This document shows positions 4,424-10,484 of a stretch of 10,484 nt of DNA, piece by piece. The notes beneath the pieces are model-generated. The model did not search any database and had not been told where the DNA came from. It saw only the letters and a list, made by a program, of their open reading frames with translations. The DNA is taken from positions 1 to 10,484 of the forward strand of contig CAIVHJ010000095.1 of NCBI GenBank assembly GCA_903905665.1, read 5' to 3'. Within the stretch, counting starts at the first letter, position 1. Every line of letters begins with the position of its first letter. The stretch is from an uncultured Phycisphaerales bacterium (GTDB taxonomy: Bacteria; Planctomycetota; Phycisphaerae; UBA1845; CAIVHJ01). The position numbers and the translations under genes are program-made.

Positions 4424-4771
4424 CCAGGGGTGGGTGGGAAAATGGTTATTGGACGCCTGTGGAACAATCAGGGCCGATAACGTGATTTTCGAGAGAACAG
4501 GGGGCTGGACCGCGTTTTATTTAAGTCGTTCCTGCGTTCAAGCCGATACAGATAATGGCGAATTATACCCCACCGAAGGATCGGTGCGGGAGCAAGCTCA
4601 CAACGAGCCTACCTTTGATATTCTCACGGTGATTCATGGATGAATGCGTGAGCCGACTGGACGGGATTCCGTCTTGAGGGCGGGGTTTCCGGCCAAGTTT
4701 TGAGCGGGGAAAAGCGTGGAACGGCGACGCGTATATTCATTTTGGGAACGTGAATTCATAGGGGATTTGGG
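4424..4771 (+). promoter_or_regulatory. Intergenic region before flgM with a sigma-28-like promoter candidate
   Basis: No gene seen. TAAG (4522-4525), 16 nt, then GCCGATAC (4542-4549) resembles the sigma-28 consensus TAAA-N15-GCCGATAA, which would fit self-limiting expression of an anti-sigma-28 gene. Another GCCGATAA (4473-4480) matches the -10 perfectly but has no -35. A start at the first site would leave a leader of more than 200 nt. No terminator for the preceding gene is obvious. AGGGG (4760-4764) lies 7 nt before the ATG at 4772. Confidence 0.35.
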
Positions 4772-5065
4772 ATGAACGAAATCGTCAATGTAGGGCCGTA
4801 TCTCAAGACGGATTCTCTTCGACGTCCACCCATGGTGGCGGGGGCCTCGGGGGATGAGAAACAGCGTTCGGGTGAGTCTCCCGAACGTGGGGACCAGGTC
4901 GAACTTTCGGAAGTGGGGCGATTACTCAGTGCCGCGCAGAATGTTCCCGATGTTCGGGCCGACAAGGTGGCGGCGGTTCGTTCGGCGTTGAAACAGGATG
5001 AAGGACAGTTCATCCGGGATCGGCTTGATGCCACCGTCGATCGCCTGATCGAATCGCTGATGTAG
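4772..5065 (+). CDS. flgM: FlgM-family anti-sigma-28 factor
   Basis: A 97-aa protein whose C-terminal half follows the FlgM pattern: DQVELSEVGRLLSAAQ (residues about 47-62), then PDVRADKVAAVRSALKQDEG and the final helix DRLDATVDRLIESLM. FlgM binds and holds sigma-28 (FliA) until the flagellar hook-basal body is complete and FlgM is exported. The N-terminal half here is polar, Pro/Gly-rich and probably disordered, as expected of a protein exported unfolded. The usual length is about 90-100 aa, so it is complete. No other flagellar gene is within the window, so it is an isolated flgM. A Rho-independent terminator 23 nt after the stop shows a single-gene transcript. AGGGG at 4760-4764 supports this start. 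Confidence 0.82.
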   Translation: MNEIVNVGPYLKTDSLRRPPMVAGASGDEKQRSGESPERGDQVELSEVGRLLSAAQNVPDVRADKVAAVRSALKQDEGQFIRDRLDATVDRLIESLM

Positions 5066-5087
5066 TGTGAATGCCAAACAAACGCTG

Positions 5088-5120
5088 CAGGTTATGTCGC
5101 AGGGCATAACCTGTTTTTTT
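5088..5120 (+). terminator. Rho-independent terminator of flgM
   Basis: CAGGTTATG (5088-5096) pairs perfectly with CATAACCTG (5105-5113) across an 8-nt loop, followed at once by seven T (5114-5120). It is unrelated in sequence to the repeat terminators of the left region. Confidence 0.92.
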
Positions 5121-5236
5121 GCGCCTGATTTTCGTCGGGTTGACGATCGGCGATGTATCGCTCGGGACCGCTCTCTTACATCTCTCCGGCGATCCGGTTA
5201 TGATTTTGGAATCTCTCGGAGCGGGGACGACGGGCC

Positions 5237-5914
5237 ATGCAGGATTCGCAGCAAACCAAGGATCGTGCGAAACATTTCTTCGGATCGTGGGCTGGGTCCT
5301 ACGATCGTTCGCTGTTGAATTTCTTTTTGTTTGAACCCAGTTGCTTTGTTTTTCTGGAAGAACTGGTCCGATTTCAACAGGATCATGCGCAACCGTTCGA
5401 CGTGCTCGACATCGGATGCGGGACGGGAACGCTGCTCGATCTGATGCGAAGTTCCAATTTGCAGGTCGGTCAACTCGCGGGTCTGGATTATACGATGGAA
5501 ATGTGTGTTTTGGCCCGATCGAAATGCCGGAACGTCGAGTCCAGCCAATTTCCGTCCATTCTTCATGCCGACAGCGAACGCCTGCCTTTTGCCGATGCCT
5601 CGTTCGATGTGATCACGTGCGGGCATTCGTTTCATCATTATCCCCGTCAAGCGGCGGTGGTGCGCGAGTTTCGACGGGTTCTGAGGTCCGGAGGGCGATT
5701 GATGCTCATCGACGGGTTTCGTGACAATGCCGTCGGATGGGTGGTTTATGACGTGATTATCGCTTCGATCGAGAAATCCGTTCATCACGCTTCGTGGTCC
5801 CTGATGCGGAAGTATTTTCAGGAAGCGGGGTTGGTGGATGTGACCCACCGCAAATTCAACTTCTGGTTTCCCGCCTTTTTGACCATGGGGACGGTTCCGG
5901 GTGGTTCGGCTTGA
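5237..5914 (+). CDS. Class I SAM-dependent methyltransferase (UbiE-like)
   Basis: A 225-aa Rossmann-fold methyltransferase. Motif I is VLDIGCGTGTLL (D58-G64 region), motif II AGLDYTMEM (acidic D84), a post-II DSERLPFADASFD at 112-124 and motif III-like LRSGGRLMLIDG (149-160). The N-terminal KHFFGSWAGSYDRS (13-25) is the usual cap of UbiE/COQ5-type enzymes. The substrate cannot be told; small-molecule O- or C-methylation of a quinone or lipid is the family's common role, and it is not placed with menaquinone genes. The C-terminal part is hydrophobic and aromatic (NFWFPAFLTMG). The ATG at 5237 is the first start in frame, with only a weak purine stretch upstream. A possible TATGAT (5199-5204) lies ahead. 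The next gene starts 33 nt after its stop, so the two are probably cotranscribed. Confidence 0.85.
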   Translation: MQDSQQTKDRAKHFFGSWAGSYDRSLLNFFLFEPSCFVFLEELVRFQQDHAQPFDVLDIGCGTGTLLDLMRSSNLQVGQLAGLDYTMEMCVLARSKCRNVESSQFPSILHADSERLPFADASFDVITCGHSFHHYPRQAAVVREFRRVLRSGGRLMLIDGFRDNAVGWVVYDVIIASIEKSVHHASWSLMRKYFQEAGLVDVTHRKFNFWFPAFLTMGTVPGGSA

Positions 5915-5947
5915 ATATCGAGCGTCTTCCTGCGATGCTATTCGTTG

Positions 5948-7207
5948 ATGACGGACCTTTCGGAAAAACGACTGGCGGACCTGACGCTTCTGATCGACGT
6001 TTCCCGACAACTCGGCGCCACTTCGGAACTGGTGCCTCTGCTCAAGAGCATCGAGCAAGTCGCGCTGACGATTCTCGATTGCGAACGCGCCAGCGTGTTT
6101 CTTTATGACCGCGCGACGCAGGAGTTGTTCAGCAAAGTGGCGACGGGGGTCGAAGAGTTGCGGTTCCGGGCGGATCGGGGCATCGCCGGTGAATCCGCAC
6201 AAACGCGACGGACCATCAATGTTCCCGACGCCTATGCGGATCCCCGATTCAATCCCGCCGTGGATAAAGTGACTGGGTTTCATACCCGCAACATTCTGAC
6301 GCTCGTCATGACGGGTTACGACGGCGATTTGATGGGGGTCTTGCAGCTGTTGAACAAACGCCGGGGGGCGTTCACGCCGGATGACGAGCGATCGGCGGAA
6401 ACTTTGGCGGCTCTTGCGGGTGTTGCTTTGCAGCGGCAAGTTCTTTTGGAAGAATTCGCTCACAAGCAGAAACTTGAACGCGATCTCGACCTTGCACGAG
6501 AAATTCAACGCGACTATCTCCCCCGATCCAATCCCGTCGTCAGCGGGTTTGATGTCGCCGGCTGGAACAAACCCGCCGACCAGACAGGAGGCGATGCCTA
6601 CGATTTCATTCCTCTGACGGAAGGACGACTCGGTTTGTTGATTTGTGATGCCACGGGCCACGGCATCGGTCCGGCGCTGATGGTGGCGGAATGCCGCGCG
6701 CTGATTCGTGGGCTTGTGACGATTTCCGACGATGTGTATCAAGTCATGTCCCGGACGAACACCGTTTTGGCTCAGGACCTCAAAGATGGACGATTTGTGA
6801 CCGCCTGCTACTGTGTTTTGGACCCATCCCATGCGGCATTGGAATATCTCAGCGCGGGTCAGGGTCCGTTGGTTTGGTATCAGGCCAACCGCGATGAGTT
6901 TGTGGAATTTCCAGCCGATACGGTTCCGTTGGGACTCATTCCGGAATTGGAACATCCGCCATTGAATCGGCTCGTTCTTCAACCGGGCGACATTTTCATG
7001 ATGCTCACGGACGGTTTTTCAGAGTGGTCCCGTTCCGACGGGGAACAGTTTGGGCTGGGGCGCGTGTGCGACGTGATTCGATCGCATCGCCATCAATCCT
7101 GTCGGGAAATGATTGATCTGCTTCATCAAGCCGCAATGGCTTTTGCCGGAGGCGTAGCGCAACCCGACGATCTGACGGCCCTCATTATCAAACGAACGGA
7201 TTCGTGA
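5948..7207 (+). CDS. GAF domain plus SpoIIE/PP2C (RsbU-like) serine phosphatase
   Basis: A 419-aa soluble signalling protein. A GAF sensor domain occupies about residues 20-165 (ILDCERASVFLYDRATQEL, GIAGESAQTRRTINVPDAYADPRF, GVLQLLNKR). A charged coiled linker follows (165-190, LEEFAHKQKLERDLDLAREIQ), and then a PP2C-type SpoIIE phosphatase domain (195-419). Metal-binding motifs are intact: GGDAYDF (214-220), ICDATGHGIGPALM (232-245), LTDG (353-356) and QPDDLT (405-410). RsbU-type phosphatases dephosphorylate an STAS-domain anti-anti-sigma factor and so release a sigma factor; here the signal would be a ligand or partner of the GAF domain. No RsbV, RsbW or sigma gene lies in the window, so the target is unknown. 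The ATG at 5948 was taken over a TTG at 5945, and the ribosome-binding site is weak. It is likely cotranscribed with the methyltransferase upstream. Confidence 0.9.
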   Translation: MTDLSEKRLADLTLLIDVSRQLGATSELVPLLKSIEQVALTILDCERASVFLYDRATQELFSKVATGVEELRFRADRGIAGESAQTRRTINVPDAYADPRFNPAVDKVTGFHTRNILTLVMTGYDGDLMGVLQLLNKRRGAFTPDDERSAETLAALAGVALQRQVLLEEFAHKQKLERDLDLAREIQRDYLPRSNPVVSGFDVAGWNKPADQTGGDAYDFIPLTEGRLGLLICDATGHGIGPALMVAECRALIRGLVTISDDVYQVMSRTNTVLAQDLKDGRFVTACYCVLDPSHAALEYLSAGQGPLVWYQANRDEFVEFPADTVPLGLIPELEHPPLNRLVLQPGDIFMMLTDGFSEWSRSDGEQFGLGRVCDVIRSHRHQSCREMIDLLHQAAMAFAGGVAQPDDLTALIIKRTDS

Positions 7208-7342
7208 GATTGTATCTGAATATCTCAGTTCTGCAGATTGAATGATGGAGTATCGGCACAGGACGTTTCCTGGGGTTCGTACATTTGGTCCTTGTACCAT
7301 GACATCAGAAACATTGCCCGAATTTTGCAGTGGCGGATGGAT

Positions 7343-7414
7343 CTCCCCGAGTAGGACTCGAACCTACAACCTGCCGGTTAACAGCCGGACGCTCTACCAT
7401 TGAGCTATCGGGGA
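7343..7414 (-). tRNA. tRNA-Asn (anticodon GTT)
   Basis: Reading the - strand from 7414, the acceptor arm TCCCCGA pairs with TCGGGGA (7 bp). The D arm GCTC...GAGC, the anticodon loop CTGTTAA with anticodon GTT, and the T arm GTAGG-TTCGAGT-CCTAC are all canonical. The discriminator base is G, as is usual for tRNA-Asn. CCA is not encoded directly after it. The first pair of the anticodon stem is a T/C mismatch; the other four pair. The gene is 72 nt and is antiparallel to its neighbours. Confidence 0.95.
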
Positions 7415-7429
7415 AAAAATACCGCTCAT

Positions 7430-7458
7430 ACTTTATCCCACTTCCCACCCAAGAACAA
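7430..7458 (-). promoter_or_regulatory. Candidate promoter of tRNA-Asn
   Basis: On the - strand, TTGTTC (7458-7453), a 17-nt spacer and TAAAGT (7435-7430) would start transcription near 7423, about 9 nt before the mature tRNA 5' end. The spacing is right but the -10 matches only four of six positions. Confidence 0.4.
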
Positions 7459-7575
7459 GCATCGCCGGTGATGCAATCCGCCGCAGCCCGAACGACAGGT
7501 TCGACTTGCATCCGGCACCATCCCCTCACTCCCCACTCATCCATGAGAAAAGAAACAACCAAAAATCCCGTGGTT

Positions 7576-7618
7576 ATGAGTGATTCGTTCGCACTCATTC
7601 CGTCTGTGTTTCTATAAT
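7576..7618 (+). promoter_or_regulatory. Promoter and dyad before the flavodoxin-like gene
   Basis: TATAAT (7613-7618) with TTCGCA (7588-7593, long 19-nt spacer) is the likely promoter. A perfect dyad ATGAGTG (7576-7582) / CACTCAT (7592-7598) with a 9-nt centre covers the -35 position and is a plausible repressor site. No adjacent regulator gene is seen. Transcription would leave a leader of about 98 nt. Confidence 0.45.
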
Positions 7619-7722
7619 ACCTGCAAAGTCGAATGTAATTGTTTGATCGCGGTGCTTTCGACGGGCGGGAATAGCGTATGATTCCCCCCGAATCAACATC
7701 CAGTTATATCAAGGAATTTACT

Positions 7723-8334
7723 ATGGCACGCATCGCAGTCATCTATCACAGCAGTTGGGGACACACGGCGTCGTTGGCTAAGGCGGTGGTTCGAGGAGCC
7801 GAAAAAGTACCGGGGGTTTCCGTCAAACTTTTTACCGCCGATGAGGCGACGCGAAATCTCGACGCCCTCGACAGCTTCGACGCGATGATTTTCGGCTGCC
7901 CGACGTACATGGGCAGTGCCGCAGCGGAATTCAAAAAATTCATGGAAGTTTCCTCCAAAAAGTGGACGGCTCTGAACTGGAAGGACAAAATCGCAGCCGG
8001 GTTCACGAATTCTACCTGCTACAGTGGCGACAAGTTGTCCACCCTGGTCCAGCTTGTCATCTTTGCCGCGCAGCATGGCATGATCTGGGTCACTCTGGGA
8101 ATGAACCCTCCGCACACCACTCAGGGGAGCGGACTGCCTCCGGATCGATGGAATTGGGTGATTGATGAAGGGACCGCTGATATCTCCAGTCCCATCGATA
8201 ATCCGGTGGAGATTACCGCCACAACGCCGGGAACGGTGGTGGTGCAAGCGGACAACGAATACGTAGACGTCGGCGGCGTAACGGTCTTGCCGGCGATTTG
8301 CACCTTCGAAGTCGTGGCACCGACAGAAGAGTAG
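7723..8334 (+). CDS. Flavodoxin/WrbA-like FMN-binding protein
   Basis: A 203-aa flavodoxin-fold protein. RIAVIYHSSWGHTASLAKAV (residues 3-22) is the strand-loop-helix that binds the FMN phosphate, and IFGCPTYMGSAAAEFKKFME (56-74) is the second FMN loop, with the arrangement of WrbA/NAD(P)H:quinone oxidoreductases (SPTRFGxMxxxxKxF). AAGFTNSTCYSGDKLSTL and MIWVTLGM complete the core. It probably reduces quinones or carries electrons in the cytoplasm. The C-terminal 50 residues (from about PIDNPVEIT) are beta-rich and do not look like the usual WrbA end, which carries a G-x(n)-G-R-x-A helix. AAGGA (7710-7714) before ATG 7723 decides the start over an in-frame ATG at 7678, since the fold begins right after it. 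It is monocistronic. Confidence 0.85.
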   Translation: MARIAVIYHSSWGHTASLAKAVVRGAEKVPGVSVKLFTADEATRNLDALDSFDAMIFGCPTYMGSAAAEFKKFMEVSSKKWTALNWKDKIAAGFTNSTCYSGDKLSTLVQLVIFAAQHGMIWVTLGMNPPHTTQGSGLPPDRWNWVIDEGTADISSPIDNPVEITATTPGTVVVQADNEYVDVGGVTVLPAICTFEVVAPTEE

Positions 8335-8777
8335 CCTCGGGAGAATTGGGGATAGTGGGGCTGTTGAAAAGGTTTTGCAAACGTTCTGCCTCAGTTATGA
8401 CCCAGCCCATCGAATGATCTTGGGAGGCCGAGCACACATTACCTGAGAAAGAAGTATTGGACAAGGAGCCAGCACAGCAGGCTGAAGCGCAATAGCCGTT
8501 AGACCAGCAATTGCCCGTCTTGAGACAAGTTCAGTAGCGCTCCGTGGATCGACATCGGAATAGACCCAGTCTCGGATTTTTCCCAGCACCCAGACCTTGG
8601 GGCTTTTGAGCACCTTTTCGTTATTCTCGATCAGAACCGGTGATTACGATATTCTCTAACAGGTTCGTTCTCCTGTGAAAAATGCGAAGGTAGGAAAGTG
8701 GGGAGATAATTTCTTTTTCGACGCTACCTGAAAGTTTTCGATATCAAACTCCGTAGCGATGGTTTATAATTCCCTCA
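8335..8777. other. Gene-poor region, possible remnant and MTase promoter
   Basis: No firm gene. On the - strand an open stretch from about 8640 to 8395 reads SPVLIENNEKVLKSPKVWVL and onward with protein-like composition, but its only start is a GTG (8613) with no ribosome-binding site, and I recognise no family. It may be the remnant of a gene or element. GGGGCTGTTGAAAA (about 8357-8370) resembles some insertion-sequence ends, but no matching inverted end was found. TATAAT (8765-8770) near the right edge is the probable -10 box of the methyltransferase gene and has no good -35. Confidence 0.35.
8765..8770 (+). promoter_or_regulatory. -10 box of the restriction-modification operon
   Basis: A perfect TATAAT ends 7 nt before the ATG at 8778, predicting a leaderless or nearly leaderless message if that ATG is used. 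At 17 nt upstream only TATCAA is found, so the -35 is poor or an activator is needed. Confidence 0.5.
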
Positions 8778-9635
8778 ATGTCCCCGCCGAAGGTCAAAAA
8801 CGTAATGGAATCCATCGACGCGCCGTATCAGCGTGTCGCATCGAGGATTCTGGATGCCTCCGGACAGAGTTTCATTCGCTCGCCCTTGCGTTACCCGGGC
8901 GGCAAAAGCAGGGCGGTTAAGCAGATTTATTCGTTCATCCCGGAAAATGAAGAAGTGCTGTGTTCGCCGTTTCTCGGCGGTGCATCGGTGGAGTTGGCTT
9001 GCAGCACCCGCATGAAAGTGCGCGGATATGACACTTTCGGGCCGCTGGTGGATTTTTGGAATGCTTTGATGGACGATCAAGACAAACTGGCGGATGCCGT
9101 TGCAAGATTCCTTCCTTTGTCCCGCACTAAGTTTTACTACCTTCAAAAAACTTATGTGAAGATCAAAAAACGATTGGATCGAGCAGCCGCGTTTTTCGTC
9201 CTCAACCGTTCGTCGTTTTCCGGCACGACGCTTTCCGGCGGAATGTCCCCGGGTTATCCGCGATTCAACGAATCCGCCATCCAGCGATTACGCGATTTCC
9301 GTGCGTCGCAATTTTCGGTCAGGAAAGCGGACTTCAGAGATTCCATCGAAAAAAACAAGGACGCCTTCTTGTATCTCGACCCCCCCTACTGGAACGGACA
9401 GTCGTTGTATGGTTTGCGAGGAGACACGCACAAAGGGTTTGATCATGCCGCCCTCGCCGACATGCTCCACCACCGCGACCGATGGATCCTGTCCTATAAT
9501 GACTGCGACGAAATCCGAAAGTTGTATCGCGGTTACCGGATTCTGAGCATTGACTGGACGTATGGTATGAACAAAACCAAGGTCTCCAATGAAGTCCTAG
9601 TCATGAGCCGCGATCTGAAGGAGCGAGTAGCGTGA
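8778..9635 (+). CDS. D12-class (Dam-like) DNA adenine-N6 methyltransferase
   Basis: A 285-aa type II modification enzyme. Motifs in order: PLRYPGGKSRAVKQI (36-50), the SAM-binding region; FLGGASVEL (65-73); RGYDTFGPLVDFWNAL (82-97), with D85 for the ribose; VLNRSSFSGTTLSGG (141-155), the D12 signature loop; and catalytic DPPYW (201-205). Order and length (Dam is 278 aa) fit the alpha-class Dam/DpnII group. It would methylate N6 of adenine in its recognition site to protect host DNA from the endonuclease encoded immediately after it. The site itself cannot be read from sequence. The ATG at 8778 lies 7 nt after TATAAT; an alternative ATG at 8805 has GAAGG 11 nt ahead. Its stop overlaps the GTG of the nuclease gene. 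Confidence 0.93.
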   Translation: MSPPKVKNVMESIDAPYQRVASRILDASGQSFIRSPLRYPGGKSRAVKQIYSFIPENEEVLCSPFLGGASVELACSTRMKVRGYDTFGPLVDFWNALMDDQDKLADAVARFLPLSRTKFYYLQKTYVKIKKRLDRAAAFFVLNRSSFSGTTLSGGMSPGYPRFNESAIQRLRDFRASQFSVRKADFRDSIEKNKDAFLYLDPPYWNGQSLYGLRGDTHKGFDHAALADMLHHRDRWILSYNDCDEIRKLYRGYRILSIDWTYGMNKTKVSNEVLVMSRDLKERVA

Positions 9636-10484
9636 GTCGCTCTCAAGTTCAATCCGGACACGCTTTCGAATATGGCATCGCCTGTGCTTTTAACAGGCAG
9701 TATGGATCGTCAGTCTTGTTGGACGACGAATTTACACAAAGGGCAAAAACAGCATTCACGAATTGCGATGATGAAGAGCAGGAAAAAATCTTCCGAGCTT
9801 CGGATCAAATTGCTGCTTTCCTCATCACTAGCGATAACAATTTGCGACCGAGGGATGGCTACGCGATTCGCCTGCAATCAGATATGAAAGGAAAGGATGG
9901 TGACGTGCGCGACGTTTTGATTAGTAATAGTGGATTGGAAATCGGCATCTCAGCCAAAAACAGACACACGGCTGTCAAACATTCGCGATTGTCGGATACA
10001 AATGATTTCGGCAACATCTGGTTCGGAACTCCGTGTCATCCCGAATACTTTGAACAGATAGGACCAATGTTCTGCGAATTACGCACTTTAGAGCGACAAG
10101 AAGCTCTCTGGCGCAATTTGGAAAACAAGGCCAAACGATTCTATATTCCAATCTTGGATGCTTTCAAAGACGAGGTGGAGAGGTCATGCAAAGACATTTC
10201 CAATACTCCAAAACTCTTGGTTGAGTACCTATTGGGGAAATGTGATTTCTACAAGATTGTTAAAAAGAACGGGGATGTGACCATTGAGTCATTTAACTTG
10301 CATGGTACACTCGATTGGGGAGTAGACGTCAAACTTCCAACGAGGATGATAGAGGCGAGATTAAAAGACAATTCAGAGAACACCATGATTCTTACGTTTG
10401 ATAATGGTTGGCAGTTGTCGTTCCGCATTCACAACGCCGAAAGCCGTGTTATCCCTTCGCTGAAATTCGATGTGCAAATAATCG
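9632..10484 (+). CDS. HaeIII-family type II restriction endonuclease (partial, 3' end outside window)
   Basis: An open frame of 284 codons runs uninterrupted from a GTG to the right edge. GTGA (9632-9635) overlaps the methyltransferase stop, and AAGGAG (9618-9623) stands 8 nt before the GTG, so the start is well supported. Residues 90-96 read GDVRDVL and 103-121 EIGISAKNRHTAVKHSRLS. With DFGNIWFGTPCHPEYF (125-140) and KLLVEYLLGKCDFYKI (194-209), they match the R.HaeIII family as I recall it. D91/D94, E103 and K109 are plausible members of a PD-(D/E)xK-type active site, though E/D-x-K is imperfect because S107 precedes A-K. HaeIII is a little over 300 aa, so about 30 residues are missing. Codon use is more AT-rich than in the genes at 4772-7207. 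No frameshift is seen. Confidence 0.88.
   Translation, partial: MSRSQVQSGHAFEYGIACAFNRQYGSSVLLDDEFTQRAKTAFTNCDDEEQEKIFRASDQIAAFLITSDNNLRPRDGYAIRLQSDMKGKDGDVRDVLISNSGLEIGISAKNRHTAVKHSRLSDTNDFGNIWFGTPCHPEYFEQIGPMFCELRTLERQEALWRNLENKAKRFYIPILDAFKDEVERSCKDISNTPKLLVEYLLGKCDFYKIVKKNGDVTIESFNLHGTLDWGVDVKLPTRMIEARLKDNSENTMILTFDNGWQLSFRIHNAESRVIPSLKFDVQII

Noticed and set aside
5198..6982. Long open frame (594 codons) on the - strand
   Set aside because: It lies antisense to the methyltransferase and the GAF-SpoIIE gene, both of which have intact family motifs. Its translation is rich in R, H, Q and P with no recognisable domain, as expected of the complement of a coding strand.
7305..7617. Open frames across the tRNA on both strands
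   Set aside because: Their translations (GLEPTTCRLTAGRSTIELSG; SSMVERPAVNRQVVGSSPT) are the familiar read-through of a tRNA gene and not protein.
9672..9887. 71-codon + strand frame starting MASPVLLTGS
   Set aside because: It is out of frame inside the HaeIII-family endonuclease gene, which reads through without stops and carries family motifs.

Overview
The window looks like bacterial chromosome of about 50 % GC, most plausibly from a planctomycete. That assignment rests on three things: three small proteins of a type I associate with planctomycetes (N-terminal motif of the form RPFxPFRVYxxDGxxYxVRHPE), short GC-rich hairpins at the left end, and a FlgM-like protein close to a GAF-SpoIIE phosphatase. 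It is inference from recall, not from a database search.

Positions 1-2930 form an accessory region. Six copies of an approximately 80-90 bp two-hairpin repeat, all in the same orientation, separate five small transcription units on the + strand. Three units are single genes of one paralogous unknown family (352-588, 824-1057, 1899-2156). Two are probable toxin-antitoxin pairs: DUF4258 with a YgiT-type zinc finger (1206-1762), and DUF4160 with DUF2442 (2378-2840). Every unit has its own strong -10 box just before the start codon and ends at a repeat whose second hairpin plus T-run looks like a Rho-independent terminator. The layout is cassette-like, but no integrase, transposase or convincing attC site is visible.

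Positions 2931-7210 hold more ordinary genes. They are a FAD-dependent oxidoreductase of the halogenase/geranylgeranyl-reductase/lycopene-cyclase superfamily (3308-4423), a FlgM-type anti-sigma-28 factor with a clear terminator (4772-5065), and a closely spaced pair made of a SAM methyltransferase (5237-5914) and a GAF plus SpoIIE/PP2C phosphatase (5948-7207). FlgM and the RsbU-like phosphatase are both sigma-factor-control proteins, but nothing in the sequence links them mechanistically.

Positions 7210-8770 hold a tRNA-Asn(GTT) gene on the - strand, a flavodoxin/WrbA-like FMN protein (7723-8334) with a dyad near its promoter, and about 440 bp without a recognisable gene.

Positions 8778-10484 encode a type II restriction-modification system. 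A D12-class (Dam-like) adenine methyltransferase overlaps by 4 bp a HaeIII-family restriction endonuclease that runs off the right edge. HaeIII itself cuts GGCC, which contains no adenine, so this pairing implies an altered specificity or an additional methyltransferase outside the window.
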